Of a stretch of DNA of 64,000 nt, positions 1-11,100 are shown one piece after another (within the stretch, counting starts at the first letter, position 1; each line of letters begins with the position of its first letter). The DNA is from Neisseriaceae bacterium TC5R-5 (GTDB lineage: Bacteria > Pseudomonadota > Gammaproteobacteria > Burkholderiales > Chromobacteriaceae), in NCBI GenBank assembly GCA_020830965.2, contig JACCFC020000012.1, forward strand, positions 392-64,391. The letters are read 5' to 3'. The position numbers and the translations under genes are program-made. The notes beneath the pieces were generated by a model. The model saw only the letters and a list, made by a program, of their open reading frames with translations, did not search any database and was not told the origin of the DNA.

Positions 1-54
1 GTGAATGAGTCATGCTTCCTTCCCCCGATAAATGATCGATCACGGTAATCGGTC

Positions 55-354
55 TTATGACTGCTGACGGCGTCTTCGTCGCGCCAATTCATCTCGTTGC
101 TGCTGGTGTTGCTTGGTATAAGCAAACGCCTTGTCCATCACCTGCCTAACATCGGCAAGACTCAATATCTGGTGCGCCAGGCTAAGGGCGAATAAGTCCA
201 TCAGATAGCCTTGGCTAAACACGGCACTTCCCTCCCACTCCGAACCGACGGGTCCCAGCATCAGGGCATTCGTCACCAACACGGGCTGCCCTTGAATCTT
301 TGCTACGGTGAAGTGATTTTCTTCTATCGCTTCTACTAGCTCAGCATTCAACAT
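55..354 (-). CDS. Hypothetical protein, about 99 aa
   Basis: I do not recognise this protein. It begins MLNAELVEAIEENHF and ends in a strongly basic tail (ARRRRRQQS), with no signal peptide or membrane segment. The frame could be extended to a TTG at 396, but the ATG at 354 is preceded by a strong GAGGGGG ribosome binding site, so I use that start. The central part (residues about 15-70) is mixed hydrophobic and looks like a small folded domain; the basic C-terminus could bind nucleic acid, which is only inference. The next gene on either side is unrelated, and a partly duplicated copy of its upstream leader lies at 591-632. Confidence 0.55.
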   Translation of the reverse strand: MLNAELVEAIEENHFTVAKIQGQPVLVTNALMLGPVGSEWEGSAVFSQGYLMDLFALSLAHQILSLADVRQVMDKAFAYTKQHQQQRDELARRRRRQQS

Positions 355-360
355 AAGTCC

Positions 361-402
361 CCCTCGGTTTAAGTGAGGCCAGCATTTCCGCCTCAACTCA
401 GG
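361..402. repeat. 42-bp leader repeat, copy 1
   Basis: This stretch lies directly upstream of the gene at 55-354 and includes its ribosome binding site region. It recurs with a handful of mismatches at 591-632. The core reads CCTCGGTTTAAGTGAGG, with short CCTC/GAGG inverted ends. Confidence 0.6.
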
Positions 403-902
403 GCGCAGATTACGAGGTTTTTTCTAGCTTGCATATAGAAACGGCGAGGGTGTTTTCTATATGCAAAATATTTTTTTTGTGGTAATAATTTCGCCCTTTA
501 GCATGACTAATACAAAAAATAATTATTCTCTGTACAGAAATAATCTTATTTCATGCTTTTTCCCTACCCCAATCGACCGCAAAAAGACATCCCTCGGTTT
601 ACGTGAGGCCTGCATTTTTACCTCAATTCAGGTCGGTCTATTTTTTGTGACAGCCGCATGGCCTTGCGTGACAGAGAAAGAAAGGAAAGGCAGAAGGAAG
701 GACGAGAGCAAAAGCAGGGAATAAGGATGACAACAGCAGAGGGTTAGCCCACCCTCACCGTCATGGAAACTGTCATTGTTCGTTTCATTTAATCGATCGA
801 TACTGACCTGTAGAAGCAAGCAGTAGCTGCTTCATCAGGCATCAAAAGCTGACCCTGCGCTACCAACTCAAATCAGGGCCAGCGAGATAGCACAAGCTGC
901 AA
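403..902. other. Gene-poor stretch with second copy of leader repeat
   Basis: I see no convincing gene here. The second copy of the 42-bp leader repeat lies at 591-632; read on the minus strand it is followed by ATG and only eight codons before a stop, so it looks like the relic of a duplicated gene start. The rest is A+T-rich (around 460-560) and then purine-rich (around 670-725). The frames that cross it have no ribosome binding sites and low-complexity composition. Confidence 0.4.
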
Positions 903-1094
903 TCACCCTCGTTCAAACCGGATATAAACCTGTGTCGGGTAGTCACCATGGCCAATAGCTTTAACCTCCATACGGGCAATCGCATCAATTTGCTGCTTTG
1001 CCGTGGCATGGAAGTCGAACAACTCACGATTGTTCTGCGCCCAATAACTTATGCCCTGATCCAGAAAGATGCGTACCTGCTCACTACTGGCCAT
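903..1094 (-). CDS. Small hypothetical protein, 63 aa
   Basis: Possible small gene beginning MASSEQVRIFLDQG and ending QVYIRFERG. The composition is protein-like, with alternating hydrophobic residues (VYIRF) near the end, and there are no transmembrane segments. The ribosome binding site is weak. I do not recognise the family. An overlapping plus-strand frame (948-1253) is the alternative but looks less protein-like. Low to moderate confidence that it is expressed. Confidence 0.35.
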   Translation of the reverse strand: MASSEQVRIFLDQGISYWAQNNRELFDFHATAKQQIDAIARMEVKAIGHGDYPTQVYIRFERG

Positions 1095-1591
1095 GGCTTA
1101 CGTCCAGAGACGAGTTTATCTCAATTCAAGGTGTCTATATTTAGCAGCCTACCTCAGACGCTCATGTCTACGGTTGCCAGGACAGGTCACACCGCGCGAC
1201 ATCTCGACTCTACCCGTTTTCCGAGATGCTCCTATCTAGTAAAAGATCACTAGAGGAGGCAATGGATAACATTGAGGCCACAGCGAAAGATCTATTAAAA
1301 AAAACCTTCAAGCAATTTGCTTAATAACTAGCTTCACGAGCAAAGGTTTCTTGTACAATCCTCCGTCATGACAAGATCATTGACTAACGTTTACATGGTT
1401 TTGTCATAGTTTTGTCGCACCCTGAAACGGGAAACCTAGGGCAGATCTGTCAAAAAACACTTATTTTTGGACAATTTAGCATTTTAAAACTTTGGTTCTT
1501 AAAGCTGTTAATTTCTTGAAATTGGGTTTTTCGAGATGTCCAAAAAGAGAGATTTTTATTATGAGCATTTTTTTTAACTGGGATCCCGGTC
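1095..1591. promoter_or_regulatory. Region upstream of the cas operon
   Basis: This gap must contain the cas promoter. It also holds a 20-codon frame at 1262-1324 (MDNIEATAKDLLKKTFKQFA) behind a GAGGAGG sequence; the spacing to ATG is very short, so I do not call it a gene. A perfect 10-bp inverted repeat, TTTTTGGACA at 1464-1473 and TGTCCAAAAA at 1537-1546, lies just upstream of cas1 and could be an operator or a relic of mobile-element ends. I could not fix -35/-10 boxes with confidence. Confidence 0.4.
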
Positions 1592-2572
1592 TTGCAAGAC
1601 TTCGCACCGTCTGACTTGAAAATGATTTTGCACTCTAAGCGTGCAAACTTATATTACCTTGAGCATTGCCGAGTAATGCAAAAAGACGGTCGGGTGTTGT
1701 ACCTTACCGAAGCTAAAAATGAGAATCAGTTTTTCAATATTCCTGTAGCGAATACTACAGTATTGCTACTTGGAAATGGTACTTCAATTACACAGGCAGC
1801 AATACGTATGTTGGCGCAAGCGGGGGTTTTAGTCGGATTTTGTGGGGGTGGAGGTACTCCACTGTACATGGCTTGTGAAGTTGAATGGTTGAGTCCGCAA
1901 AGTGAATATCGTCCAACAGAATATTTACAGGGATGGATGCAATTTTGGTTTAACGATGAAAGGCGTTTGATGGCCGCCAAAGCATTTCAACAAGCGCGTA
2001 TTAGCTATTTGCAAACAGTATGGCAAAAAGACCGTGAGCTGATCTCTGAAGGTTTTGTTCTAACCGATGATCTCATACAGGCCGCCTTGGTCACCTGCAA
2101 AGAACGTACCACTCAGGCCAAAATAGCCTCTGATTTATTACTTATTGAAGCCCAATTGACTAAAACGCTCTACAAATACGCAGCTAATAATACCCATCAC
2201 AAAGACTTCACTAGACAACATCAATCTCAAGACAAAGCCAACAGTTTTTTAAATCATGGTAACTACCTCGCTTACGGCCTTGCTGCCTGTACATTATGGG
2301 TGCTTGGTATACCACACAGTTTTGCGGTGATGCATGGTAAAACTAGGAGAGGCGCTTTAGTCTTTGATGTCGCGGATTTAATTAAAGATGCCATTGTTCT
2401 TCCCTGGGCATTTATTTGCGCCAAAGAACATGCCACCGAGCAAGCGTTTCGTCAACAAGTGCTACTGGCATTTACCGACCACAAAGCGCTGGACTTCATG
2501 TTTGAAAGCGTGAAGGCCATTGCTTTGCAAAGCTATGACACCACAAACCTAAATATTGAGTCACACAATTGA
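1592..2572 (+). CDS. cas1: CRISPR-associated integrase Cas1, type I-F
   Basis: Cas1 integrates new spacers at the leader end of the array; in type I-F it works in complex with the Cas2-3 fusion encoded next. The protein (326 aa, the usual family length) matches I-F Cas1 closely: the N-terminal [12 protein letters not shown], then [33 protein letters not shown] and the C-terminal catalytic part [11 protein letters not shown] and [19 protein letters not shown]. The glutamate in LLIEAQLTK, the histidine in VMHGKTRR and the aspartates in DVADLIKD are the expected metal ligands. The start is a TTG at 1592; this gives [10 protein letters not shown], which lines up with the known family N-terminus, whereas the first in-frame ATG would lose it. 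A 17-codon frame (1561-1614) overlaps this start. First gene of the cas operon; its stop overlaps the start of cas3. Confidence 0.95.
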   Translation: MQDFAPSDLKMILHSKRANLYYLEHCRVMQKDGRVLYLTEAKNENQFFNIPVANTTVLLLGNGTSITQAAIRMLAQAGVLVGFCGGGGTPLYMACEVEWLSPQSEYRPTEYLQGWMQFWFNDERRLMAAKAFQQARISYLQTVWQKDRELISEGFVLTDDLIQAALVTCKERTTQAKIASDLLLIEAQLTKTLYKYAANNTHHKDFTRQHQSQDKANSFLNHGNYLAYGLAACTLWVLGIPHSFAVMHGKTRRGALVFDVADLIKDAIVLPWAFICAKEHATEQAFRQQVLLAFTDHKALDFMFESVKAIALQSYDTTNLNIESHN

Positions 2573-5508
2573 TGATGGTGATTTTTGTCTCGCAATGCGA
2601 AAAGAATGCACTTGCCAAGACCCGCCGAGTTTTAGATGCCTTTGCCAATCGTATTGGCGATAACACGTGGCACACTTTAATTACCGAAGAAGGGCTGCTG
2701 ACCGTTAAAAAAATGCTGCGCCAAACCGCTAGTCGTAGCACTGCTGTCAGTTGTCATTGGATTCGCTCTCGTTCACGTAGCCAGTTTTTATGGGTCGTGG
2801 GTAACAAAAATAAATTTAATGTGGAGGGAATAGTGCCTGTTAATCAAACTGGGAAAGCGGTTTTTATGGATGTATTAACAGACAAACCCAAGCCTGGGCA
2901 GCTATACGCAAACACGCATTTACAGCCATTAGGTGAGCATCTGTTTGCTGTAGGCTATGTTGCAGAGCAACTGCATCGTCAACTATTCCCCGGCGATACA
3001 TTGTTTTCAGTAGTAAATTTTATTGCAGGTTGTCTACATGACTTAGGGAAAGTTGATCCTAAGTTCCAGGAGTGGGTGACTAACACAAAAAAGAAAGACT
3101 ATATCGCTGAAGATGGTCAGCATATTGATGATGCCAAATTTAGTTTTGACAAGCACCCAAGGCACAATGAGGTATCACTTTTACTTTATCAGTTGCTTGA
3201 TAGTACAGAGCGAAAGTATCTAAACCTTAAAAATAAACGATCTGTAAAGCACGCAATATACTGGCACCACGCAAAACCCTTTCGTAAAGAAAAGAATGGT
3301 TTCGATACTTATAAAGACATCTGCAAAAAATTGTTATTAAATCAAAAAGCAATAGCATTAGCGGATATTGTTAAGCAAGCTATAACTCTACTTAAAAAAA
3401 TATCGGAGAAAGATAAACAATATCGAAATTTACCTCATAGCGATCTTGAGAAAATTTTTGTAGATGAAGAAATACAGGAATTAGAGGCGAATCTGCCTGA
3501 TGCTCCACCTTTACCTAGTTACAAAGAGTATGAATTAGAAGATTCTGTATCATATAATCGTGAAAACATCACAATTAATGCACGCAACAATATTGTACGC
3601 GCCTGCCTGATTACGGCGGATAGAGCCGTATCAGCATTAAGCGCAACAGCGTTACATAACATCATTAACGATCGTAAATTACATGAAATTGTTGATGAAT
3701 TACTTGAAGTAGAAACGACACTCAGTAGTGATATAGATGCTTGTTTACGCGGCTTCTATCCAGAAAGTGAACGTAGTAAAAAACAAAGTGATGTTGCTCA
3801 ACAGCTAATAACCGCTGAAGATATCGCTGTACTCGCGGGAGCAGCGGGCAGTGGTAAGACAAAAATCGCTCTAGAATGGGCAAAACTACAAGCGGCAAAG
3901 CGTATTATTTGGGTATGTCCCCGTGTGCAAGTGTGCCAAGGTTTATTCTATGAACTGACCTCTGAGCAATACTTGCCCAATAGCACGATTGAAATTAACA
4001 CCGGAGATTTTAAATTTCATAATCAATGGAATAATGTTATTCCTGATGAAAAAAATTTCTCTGGTGACATTGTTATTACGACTATAGATCAAATCCTTGG
4101 TTCTGTAATCAGTCACACCAGATCCAATACACTTATTGATTTTTTGAATGTGCATATTATATTTGATGAATTTCATGAATACGTCAATATGCCCACCTTT
4201 AATTTATTATTTGCCGAGCTCATTGCATCCAAAAAAATGCAGCAGGGACAAGCTAAAACATTATTGGTCTCGGCCACTCCTCACTATGTGTTTGTTGAAG
4301 ATCTGCTTGGTATTCATTCTGATAATATTAAAGTCATGCCATCATTTAACTACAGTAAGTACCAAATTGATTTCAAAGTGTTTAATGATTCGGATTTGGG
4401 TGTAGATAATCCGCTATTTGCAGAACAAAAGAATGGAACTTTTGTTATCAGTAATATGGCGCTGACAGCACAAAATAGTTTTATTAGAAATAAAAACAAA
4501 GAAAATTCTATTTTATTACATTCAAAATTCATTAAGAGTGATAAGCAAAAATGGTTTGGTGAAGTATACGAGGCATTTAAGCGAGGTGGGACACGTAAAT
4601 TTGCAGTGTTGCGCAGTGGGCCAATTGTACAAGCCTCATTGAATATCAGTTGTGAATATATGGTAGCAGAAATTTCCAGTGCGGAAAATAGTTTACAGAG
4701 GCTAGGTAGATTAGATCGCTTTGGAGAAAGTAAGATTGTTAACACTTACACATTAGCAGTGCCTGAATCGATAGCAAATGGCAAAGGAACAAGCCCGGCA
4801 GCCGGTTTTCTCTCTAGAATATATGCCTTAAGTTCAGTGAGGTCCTGGTATAAATTTTTGCTAGAAGAACTGGAAAATAAAACATTTACCTTACCAGAAA
4901 TTTATCAAATTTATTCAGATTTTCATCATGCAGATCATACCCATGGCTTTATACAAAGTGATTTAGTAGCAGCATTAAAAAATAGTGTGCAACAAATTAA
5001 CGCCAAAGTAATGGATCCTATCACTATAGCCCCAAAGAAAAATAAGGATAAAAAACGCAAAAAAATAAGCAAGGGTTCGCTGCGTGGCGATAACCGATTT
5101 GTACAAATGGCAGTCATAGATTTGACGCAGTCTGAGCCGGTTTTTACTGAGCAGTATGCTTACTCAATACCATTGGATGATGATAGTGATATCGATAACC
5201 TTACCTACGCAATCCAGGCCATTTGTGGGTATGGACAGAGTGATAAAGATCTGTTGTCTCATATGTTTAAAAAACATCACAATATCATGGGTGGGTTTAA
5301 CAAATCATTTACTGACAATATTTTACTAAATCAGGCACGCGACCCCGAAACACCAATTTATTTAAGTTATACCAGTAATGACTTGCTGCAAGTAGGTGGA
5401 GAAAGTGCACGGCATTCACATGCTATTTATTATGCAGTTTGTGATAAACAGCCTATCGGTGCCCTATCTATTAACCAAATTAATAAAACCACAGAAGACG
5501 AGAAATAA
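2572..5508 (+). CDS. cas3: Cas2-Cas3 fusion nuclease-helicase, type I-F
   Basis: Effector nuclease of the I-F systems, fused to an N-terminal Cas2 domain so that it serves both adaptation (with Cas1) and target degradation. The Cas2 part covers about residues 1-95 ([20 protein letters not shown]). The HD nuclease follows, with its histidine-aspartate pair in CLHDLGK near residue 157. The helicase has Walker A GAAGSGKT near 424, a DEFH Walker B near 533 and motif III SATPHY near 568. At about 978 aa it is somewhat shorter than the Pseudomonas I-F Cas3. The ATG at 2572 overlaps the cas1 stop by one base; a TTG at 2569 and an ATG at 2575 are alternatives. Three bases separate it from cas7fv, so it is one operon. 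The DNA is distinctly A+T-richer than the core genes to the right. Confidence 0.95.
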   Translation: MMVIFVSQCEKNALAKTRRVLDAFANRIGDNTWHTLITEEGLLTVKKMLRQTASRSTAVSCHWIRSRSRSQFLWVVGNKNKFNVEGIVPVNQTGKAVFMDVLTDKPKPGQLYANTHLQPLGEHLFAVGYVAEQLHRQLFPGDTLFSVVNFIAGCLHDLGKVDPKFQEWVTNTKKKDYIAEDGQHIDDAKFSFDKHPRHNEVSLLLYQLLDSTERKYLNLKNKRSVKHAIYWHHAKPFRKEKNGFDTYKDICKKLLLNQKAIALADIVKQAITLLKKISEKDKQYRNLPHSDLEKIFVDEEIQELEANLPDAPPLPSYKEYELEDSVSYNRENITINARNNIVRACLITADRAVSALSATALHNIINDRKLHEIVDELLEVETTLSSDIDACLRGFYPESERSKKQSDVAQQLITAEDIAVLAGAAGSGKTKIALEWAKLQAAKRIIWVCPRVQVCQGLFYELTSEQYLPNSTIEINTGDFKFHNQWNNVIPDEKNFSGDIVITTIDQILGSVISHTRSNTLIDFLNVHIIFDEFHEYVNMPTFNLLFAELIASKKMQQGQAKTLLVSATPHYVFVEDLLGIHSDNIKVMPSFNYSKYQIDFKVFNDSDLGVDNPLFAEQKNGTFVISNMALTAQNSFIRNKNKENSILLHSKFIKSDKQKWFGEVYEAFKRGGTRKFAVLRSGPIVQASLNISCEYMVAEISSAENSLQRLGRLDRFGESKIVNTYTLAVPESIANGKGTSPAAGFLSRIYALSSVRSWYKFLLEELENKTFTLPEIYQIYSDFHHADHTHGFIQSDLVAALKNSVQQINAKVMDPITIAPKKNKDKKRKKISKGSLRGDNRFVQMAVIDLTQSEPVFTEQYAYSIPLDDDSDIDNLTYAIQAICGYGQSDKDLLSHMFKKHHNIMGGFNKSFTDNILLNQARDPETPIYLSYTSNDLLQVGGESARHSHAIYYAVCDKQPIGALSINQINKTTEDEK

Positions 5509-5511
5509 ATC

Positions 5512-6459
5512 ATGGAAAAAATTATTGGAATTAAGAGTGTAGATTTTAAAATTAAAGCATTAGGTCATGGTGTCGTAAATTGGAATGGACCGACAACTTT
5601 AACTGGAGATAATGGTAAGACTGTAGATAATCATACGTTGCCAAAATTACGTGGTTATACAAATTTAACGGGTAAAGTCAAAGAAGAAAGCGGCTACAAA
5701 TATAAAAAAGAAATAACAGATATTGACTTTAAGAAAACTCCTTTATATATCAGCCAAAACTGTATCCGCCATCATCTTTTCAAAAATCAAGCTTTTGACT
5801 TACATTTTGCCGCAGAGAAAAACTTGGAAATGGTCTTAGCATCTATTACAGGTTTGATCCGTGGTTATGTTGTTCCATCAAGCCAATGCAAAAGAACAAG
5901 TCCTTTACTTATTGAAGATTTTGTCGATCAACTTGCTAATGGTAACTTTGAGCAGTTCGGACAAGCCGGAGCTCGTGATAGTTCATCATTTTTTTCTAAA
6001 ACCACGTTTGGTGATACTGAATATATTTCTTATGGTTCGATTAGTATCGAACAATTACAATTTATATCGCTCGATAAAAAATTTGACCGTGCCAGCATGA
6101 TTATTAAAGAGGGAAAAGGTGAAGAGGTCGCTAAAAAGGTACAAGATTTTATTAGGTCTCTTAATTCATCACTAAAACCTATCGCTACATTTCATAGCAA
6201 TTTTGTGCGCAAGGGCACAATTTTTGAAGAAGGCGAATGTGGAATAATGCTGAACAATGATGCAATTCAAGCTTTAGTGGAATATACACTTTTATTGATA
6301 AATAATTTAAGCATTCGCCAAGCAAAAGGCTATATGTACGTTGATGAGGTAACCGTTGATTACAATGATAGCCATAAAATGATGCGCATTAAACGAGATG
6401 AGGCTGAAATTGTTAGTGAAATTCGTTCTCCGTTTGCCCAATATTTTTATACTAAATAG
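5512..6459 (+). CDS. cas7fv: Cas7fv backbone protein of type I-F2 Cascade
   Basis: By position and by the architecture of the operon this is the Cas7 family protein of the I-F2 (I-Fv) variant, which polymerises along the crRNA spacer to form the Cascade filament. The 315-aa protein begins [22 protein letters not shown], compatible with the first strand of an RRM fold, and has the glycine-rich, basic segments of Cas7 proteins ([23 protein letters not shown]). It does not resemble Csy3 of canonical I-F over its length. It sits exactly where Sputcn32_1821 (Cas7fv) sits in Shewanella putrefaciens CN-32, between cas3 and cas5fv. No csy1 (cas8f) gene is present. Assignment rests mainly on synteny plus overall look, so it is strong but not sequence-proven. 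Confidence 0.85.
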   Translation: MEKIIGIKSVDFKIKALGHGVVNWNGPTTLTGDNGKTVDNHTLPKLRGYTNLTGKVKEESGYKYKKEITDIDFKKTPLYISQNCIRHHLFKNQAFDLHFAAEKNLEMVLASITGLIRGYVVPSSQCKRTSPLLIEDFVDQLANGNFEQFGQAGARDSSSFFSKTTFGDTEYISYGSISIEQLQFISLDKKFDRASMIIKEGKGEEVAKKVQDFIRSLNSSLKPIATFHSNFVRKGTIFEEGECGIMLNNDAIQALVEYTLLLINNLSIRQAKGYMYVDEVTVDYNDSHKMMRIKRDEAEIVSEIRSPFAQYFYTK

Positions 6460-6467
6460 GATGTAAT

Positions 6468-7478
6468 ATGAAAATATTTATTGAATATGATTCTTGTTGG
6501 CGAAATTCATTTTTGGAAGGAAATAATAACGAATCTATACCCAAGAATGGTCGTGATTATTTAGGATCAATGACCAATTTAAAAAAAGAGGGGAACTTTA
6601 AATTATGCGAAACAAGTTTAGACACCATAATGGGCGTTCTTAATCGTTTAATTGGTGATCAACGTAAGCTGTATCAAGCTCGTGGAAAAAAATATGAATC
6701 TAATTATTATTTTGAAGATTTAGAGAGAAAAATTAGCTTTGTTGATAATTCGAAGTTGACAAATGAAATCACATTTATTCGCAACATGAATGGTAGTGCT
6801 GATCAAAATTCATTTACGGGCATGATTAAGGCAGATGATCCAGTTTTTAATTCTAAATATTCACAGAAATTTTGGGGGATTTTAAGTTTAGAAATAAATC
6901 AGCTTTGTGATTTTATTGTTAATTCATCAGAAGTGACGGCATCAATTGAACTTGATCCTTTAAGTGTTATGAATAAATTGGAAATAATTAATAAGGGAAA
7001 TAAAATAGATATTAATGATGGGCTAAATAAAGTAATTGATGTGTTAAATAAAAATTTTTCAGGGACGGAATATATTGACAAAAAAAACATGGTCATGCCT
7101 ATCAGTCTCTATTGTTCAGCACTATATCTCCAACTTTCTCGCCTAGAGAGTGATTATGACATGTCTACCGCTAAAACGAGAGCTGGTGGCATTAGTGGTA
7201 TATCGAAAAGAGGGTTCACTAAAAAAGACTTTATGGATCGATATACAACAGGGCCAAAAAAAATAATTTGGGGTAACCCCTTTATTAAAAAAGAAAAAAT
7301 AAAAGGACAAGGAGAAGTCATCTCCATGATGACCAAAGCTAGTGGTCAGCTAGAAATCACGATTGATGTTGACCGGGTCAAAGGCCAGGAGATTAAAAAT
7401 TTAATAGAAAGTGCAGGGGTTTCTAGTTTTTATCTAGGCAAAAAAGGCTTGGCTTATGTTTCAAACATACGACTTTAG
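6468..7478 (+). CDS. cas5fv: Cas5fv, crRNA 5'-handle and PAM-sensing subunit of I-F2 Cascade
   Basis: 336-aa protein in the position of Cas5fv of Shewanella putrefaciens. In that system Cas5fv caps the crRNA 5' handle and also takes over the DNA-recognition job of the missing large subunit, through an added helical domain. The start [18 protein letters not shown] fits a Cas5-type first beta strand, and residues about 90-290 are lysine-rich and predominantly helical, consistent with the inserted domain. The C-terminal stretch [20 protein letters not shown] looks like a ferredoxin-like strand-helix. It starts 8 bases after cas7fv behind a GGATG motif. No sequence motif by itself proves the function; the call depends on gene order and the absence of cas8f. 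Confidence 0.8.
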   Translation: MKIFIEYDSCWRNSFLEGNNNESIPKNGRDYLGSMTNLKKEGNFKLCETSLDTIMGVLNRLIGDQRKLYQARGKKYESNYYFEDLERKISFVDNSKLTNEITFIRNMNGSADQNSFTGMIKADDPVFNSKYSQKFWGILSLEINQLCDFIVNSSEVTASIELDPLSVMNKLEIINKGNKIDINDGLNKVIDVLNKNFSGTEYIDKKNMVMPISLYCSALYLQLSRLESDYDMSTAKTRAGGISGISKRGFTKKDFMDRYTTGPKKIIWGNPFIKKEKIKGQGEVISMMTKASGQLEITIDVDRVKGQEIKNLIESAGVSSFYLGKKGLAYVSNIRL

Positions 7479-7486
7479 GAGAGGAT

Positions 7487-8038
7487 ATGAATCATTACAT
7501 AGACATTCGATTAAAGCCCGATGCAGAAATGTGTGAAGCCGAATTGAGTAACAAAATTTTTACCAAGTTTCATAAAGCATTAGTCAGATTGAGCACTAAC
7601 CAAATCGGCATTAGCTTCCCGGAAGTGAGAGTTAAACTTGGCCGATTATTTCGTTTGCATGGCGAAACCAGCCTTTTGCATGATCTGCAAGGCTTGGATT
7701 GGTTAGGACCTTTAACGGGTTACTGTCAAGTCAGTGGGATATTATTGGTGCCTGATAAAGTACAATATCGTGTGATCTCCGTAAGACGTAGCAATTTAAG
7801 CAGCGCAAAACTAAGACGTTTAATTGCACGCGGTAGTATTGATAAAGATGGAGAGAAACGCTATAAGGTCAAGATGCTTAGTGAAGGATTTGATAATCCT
7901 TATATAGACTTAATAAGTGGCTCAACGGAGCAGGTGTATCGAAAATTCGTGAAGTTTGGTGAGTTACAGTTACAACCAGTACCTGGAAAGTTTGATTCAT
8001 ATGGTTTGAGCAGCACGGCAACAGTACCCTGGTTTTGA
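7487..8038 (+). CDS. cas6f: Cas6f (Csy4) crRNA-processing endoribonuclease
   Basis: Cuts the pre-crRNA at the base of each repeat hairpin and stays bound to the 3' handle. The 183-aa protein matches Csy4 end to end: [15 protein letters not shown] at the N-terminus, catalytic His29 in KFHKAL, IGISFPE, and the conserved ending [12 protein letters not shown]. The length is the usual one for the family. A strong AGGAGAGG ribosome binding site precedes the ATG and the gene follows cas5fv by 8 bases. It is the last cas gene; the array leader begins right after its stop. Confidence 0.95.
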   Translation: MNHYIDIRLKPDAEMCEAELSNKIFTKFHKALVRLSTNQIGISFPEVRVKLGRLFRLHGETSLLHDLQGLDWLGPLTGYCQVSGILLVPDKVQYRVISVRRSNLSSAKLRRLIARGSIDKDGEKRYKVKMLSEGFDNPYIDLISGSTEQVYRKFVKFGELQLQPVPGKFDSYGLSSTATVPWF

Positions 8039-8168
8039 CCTTATTTTTTGATATTTCAAAATATATATAAAATACAAATGGTTACAATAGGCTGTTTTAT
8101 ACAAGGTATAAAGAGCATTTTTTACCCTAACATCCTGTTATAATTTTATTTTTGTTGATTTATTCTGT
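8039..8168 (+). promoter_or_regulatory. CRISPR leader with array promoter
   Basis: The 130 bases between cas6f and the first repeat are very A+T-rich, as expected of a leader. A perfect TATAAT lies at 8139-8144, about 25 bases before the first repeat, placing a likely pre-crRNA start just inside the leader end; I see no good -35 box. A 15-bp palindrome (TTATAC-AAG-GTATAA) lies at 8097-8111. A TTGATT close to the repeat recalls the core of an IHF site but does not fit the consensus well. Confidence 0.7.
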
Positions 8169-11100
8169 GTTCACTGCCGCACAGGCAGCTTAGAAAATTT
8201 ATAGATCACCTATTTGTCGGTTATATCCGTTCACTGCCGCACAGGCAGCTTAGAAATAACCAGAACGTACGACAGCCCTGACGGGGCAGTTCACTGCCGC
8301 ACAGGCAGCTTAGAAATTTGTTTGCGAGTGAATTGACCAATCAGCCGTGTTCACTGCCGCACAGGCAGCTTAGAAAAATAGTCGGAATCTTGGCGGGACA
8401 TAGATAGGGTTCACTGCCGCACAGGCAGCTTAGAAAGTATCGATGCTTAAGCGCGGGCGCGTCTGGGTGTTCACTGCCGCACAGGCAGCTTAGAAAACTA
8501 GTGGTGGCAGGGCGCCAACCATGAGCGAGTTCACTGCCGCACAGGCAGCTTAGAAAGCAAGCATACGGCTCGGCGCTGACCTATGCGCGTTCACTGCCGC
8601 ACAGGCAGCTTAGAAATTTCTTTGGCGGTGGTGGTGGCTCCCTACTTTGTTCACTGCCGCACAGGCAGCTTAGAAATATCAGTTCAATTCTGCTCATGCC
8701 GCTGGAAAGTTCACTGCCGCACAGGCAGCTTAGAAATGAAAATACAGCGCATGCTAGCGAATCCGGCTGTTCACTGCCGCACAGGCAGCTTAGAAATTTA
8801 AAGTAAACCAAACCGCTTTCCCCCGGTTGTTCACTGCCGCACAGGCAGCTTAGAAATTTAAAGTGCTATCAATCAAATGCGTTTGCAAGTTCACTGCCGC
8901 ACAGGCAGCTTAGAAATCAATAACAAAAGTCGAGCTGGTGACCGTTCCGTTCACTGCCGCACAGGCAGCTTAGAAATGCATAGGATTGTTGACCGGTATG
9001 CTCGACCTGTTCACTGCCGCACAGGCAGCTTAGAAAACAAAAGCCGGACTTCAATGCAAGCCCATTCCGTTCACTGCCGCACAGGCAGCTTAGAAAATCA
9101 ATCTGTGGACAAGGGGAATGTATCGCCGGTTCACTGCCGCACAGGCAGCTTAGAAAATTAGCAGGAACAGTACCCTCAGCCCTTTGACGTTCACTGCCGC
9201 ACAGGCAGCTTAGAAATGTAAGGCGGTTTCTTGATCTTGTGTTGATACGTTCACTGCCGCACAGGCAGCTTAGAAAGCTATGTGAGTATGTCAGAGAGTG
9301 ATGTAGCAGTTCACTGCCGCACAGGCAGCTTAGAAATAGCGTCAGTTGATTGATGTCGATCATGTTATGTTCACTGCCGCACAGGCAGCTTAGAAATAAA
9401 TCGGTGTCACCGATGTAGACCTGCTCGTGTTCACTGCCGCACAGGCAGCTTAGAAATCTCGTGGTAGTAGACTCTCCCCAGACGAAAAGTTCACTGCCGC
9501 ACAGGCAGCTTAGAAATTTGAATGCGTACGAATGGAACGCCGTCCCTTGTTCACTGCCGCACAGGCAGCTTAGAAAGCGAAAGAACTCATCGCCATTGGC
9601 TCCGGCATGTTCACTGCCGCACAGGCAGCTTAGAAACTTTGATTGCTGTTGATTTCTTGACTCGTCAACGTTCACTGCCGCACAGGCAGCTTAGAAATGA
9701 AACGAATGTCAACTACCGCTCTTGGCTCGGTTCACTGCCGCACAGGCAGCTTAGAAATAGAAACCGGTGCGCCTACGTCGCTCGCGCTTGTTCACTGCCG
9801 CACAGGCAGCTTAGAAAGCTAGTAGACTGAGTACAGCCAGTGAAGACGAGTTCACTGCCGCACAGGCAGCTTAGAAAATTAAGATGGCGGGCTCTAGCAA
9901 GCTGCTATCGTTCACTGCCGCACAGGCAGCTTAGAAAGTAAGTTCGGCCCACGTTTTTTTCCCCTCTGAGTTCACTGCCGCACAGGCAGCTTAGAAATTT
10001 CATCGGCGGGTAAAACGGCAGATCTAATCGTTCACTGCCGCACAGGCAGCTTAGAAATCATATGTGTAATACATCGCTATCACCTCGCGGTTCACTGCCG
10101 CACAGGCAGCTTAGAAATCTGGCAGAGTCTCTCCGGAGCGGAATTTGTTGTTCACTGCCGCACAGGCAGCTTAGAAATGTAGAGATTATTGACACATATG
10201 TTATGTCTAGTTCACTGCCGCACAGGCAGCTTAGAAATAACCAGGAGCCGAGCGGCGCTTTTTGGCAATGTTCACTGCCGCACAGGCAGCTTAGAAATCA
10301 ATAGTCACAATCTGACGCCACTGCCGATCGTTCACTGCCGCACAGGCAGCTTAGAAATGTATGATTAGAAAAATCAGGGATATAATTATGTTCACTGCCG
10401 CACAGGCAGCTTAGAAAAGTTTCTTGCGGCAACTGCCACAACGAATATCGTTCACTGCCGCACAGGCAGCTTAGAAAAGAAGCGGATGGAACGGCAAAGG
10501 GCTCTGGGTGTTCACTGCCGCACAGGCAGCTTAGAAATCAACAACAAGCAATTAATTAAAGCATCAAAAGTTCACTGCCGCACAGGCAGCTTAGAAAGAA
10601 CGCCTGAGTTCACTGAAACAAAAAGCTGAGTTCACTGCCGCACAGGCAGCTTAGAAAATAACCACCGGTCATGGTCATGAAGTAGTACAGTTCACTGCCG
10701 CACAGGCAGCTTAGAAATGGTTTAGTTTGCCACGGCGCTTGGCCGGTACGTTCACTGCCGCACAGGCAGCTTAGAAAGTCAGCACTGCGGTTATGATTGC
10801 CGCGATTAAGTTCACTGCCGCACAGGCAGCTTAGAAATCGAAAGCAGCAAAATTCTTGTTTCCCCAGATGTTCACTGCCGCACAGGCAGCTTAGAAATAT
10901 CCAGCGCGCGGGTTTACCTGCCGGAACTTGTTCACTGCCGCACAGGCAGCTTAGAAATGTATAGATATCTACTGCGCGGCCTGCTGCTCGTTCACTGCCG
11001 CACAGGCAGCTTAGAAATGGCTGGTGGCTACCGTCACCGCGCCACTACCGTTCACTGCCGCACAGGCAGCTTAGAAATCAAAGGCTAAACAGTATGCTGA

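Noticed and set aside
461-724. 87-codon plus-strand frame
   Set aside because: No ribosome binding site, low-complexity lysine/arginine-rich end and overlap with the duplicated leader repeat; not protein-like.
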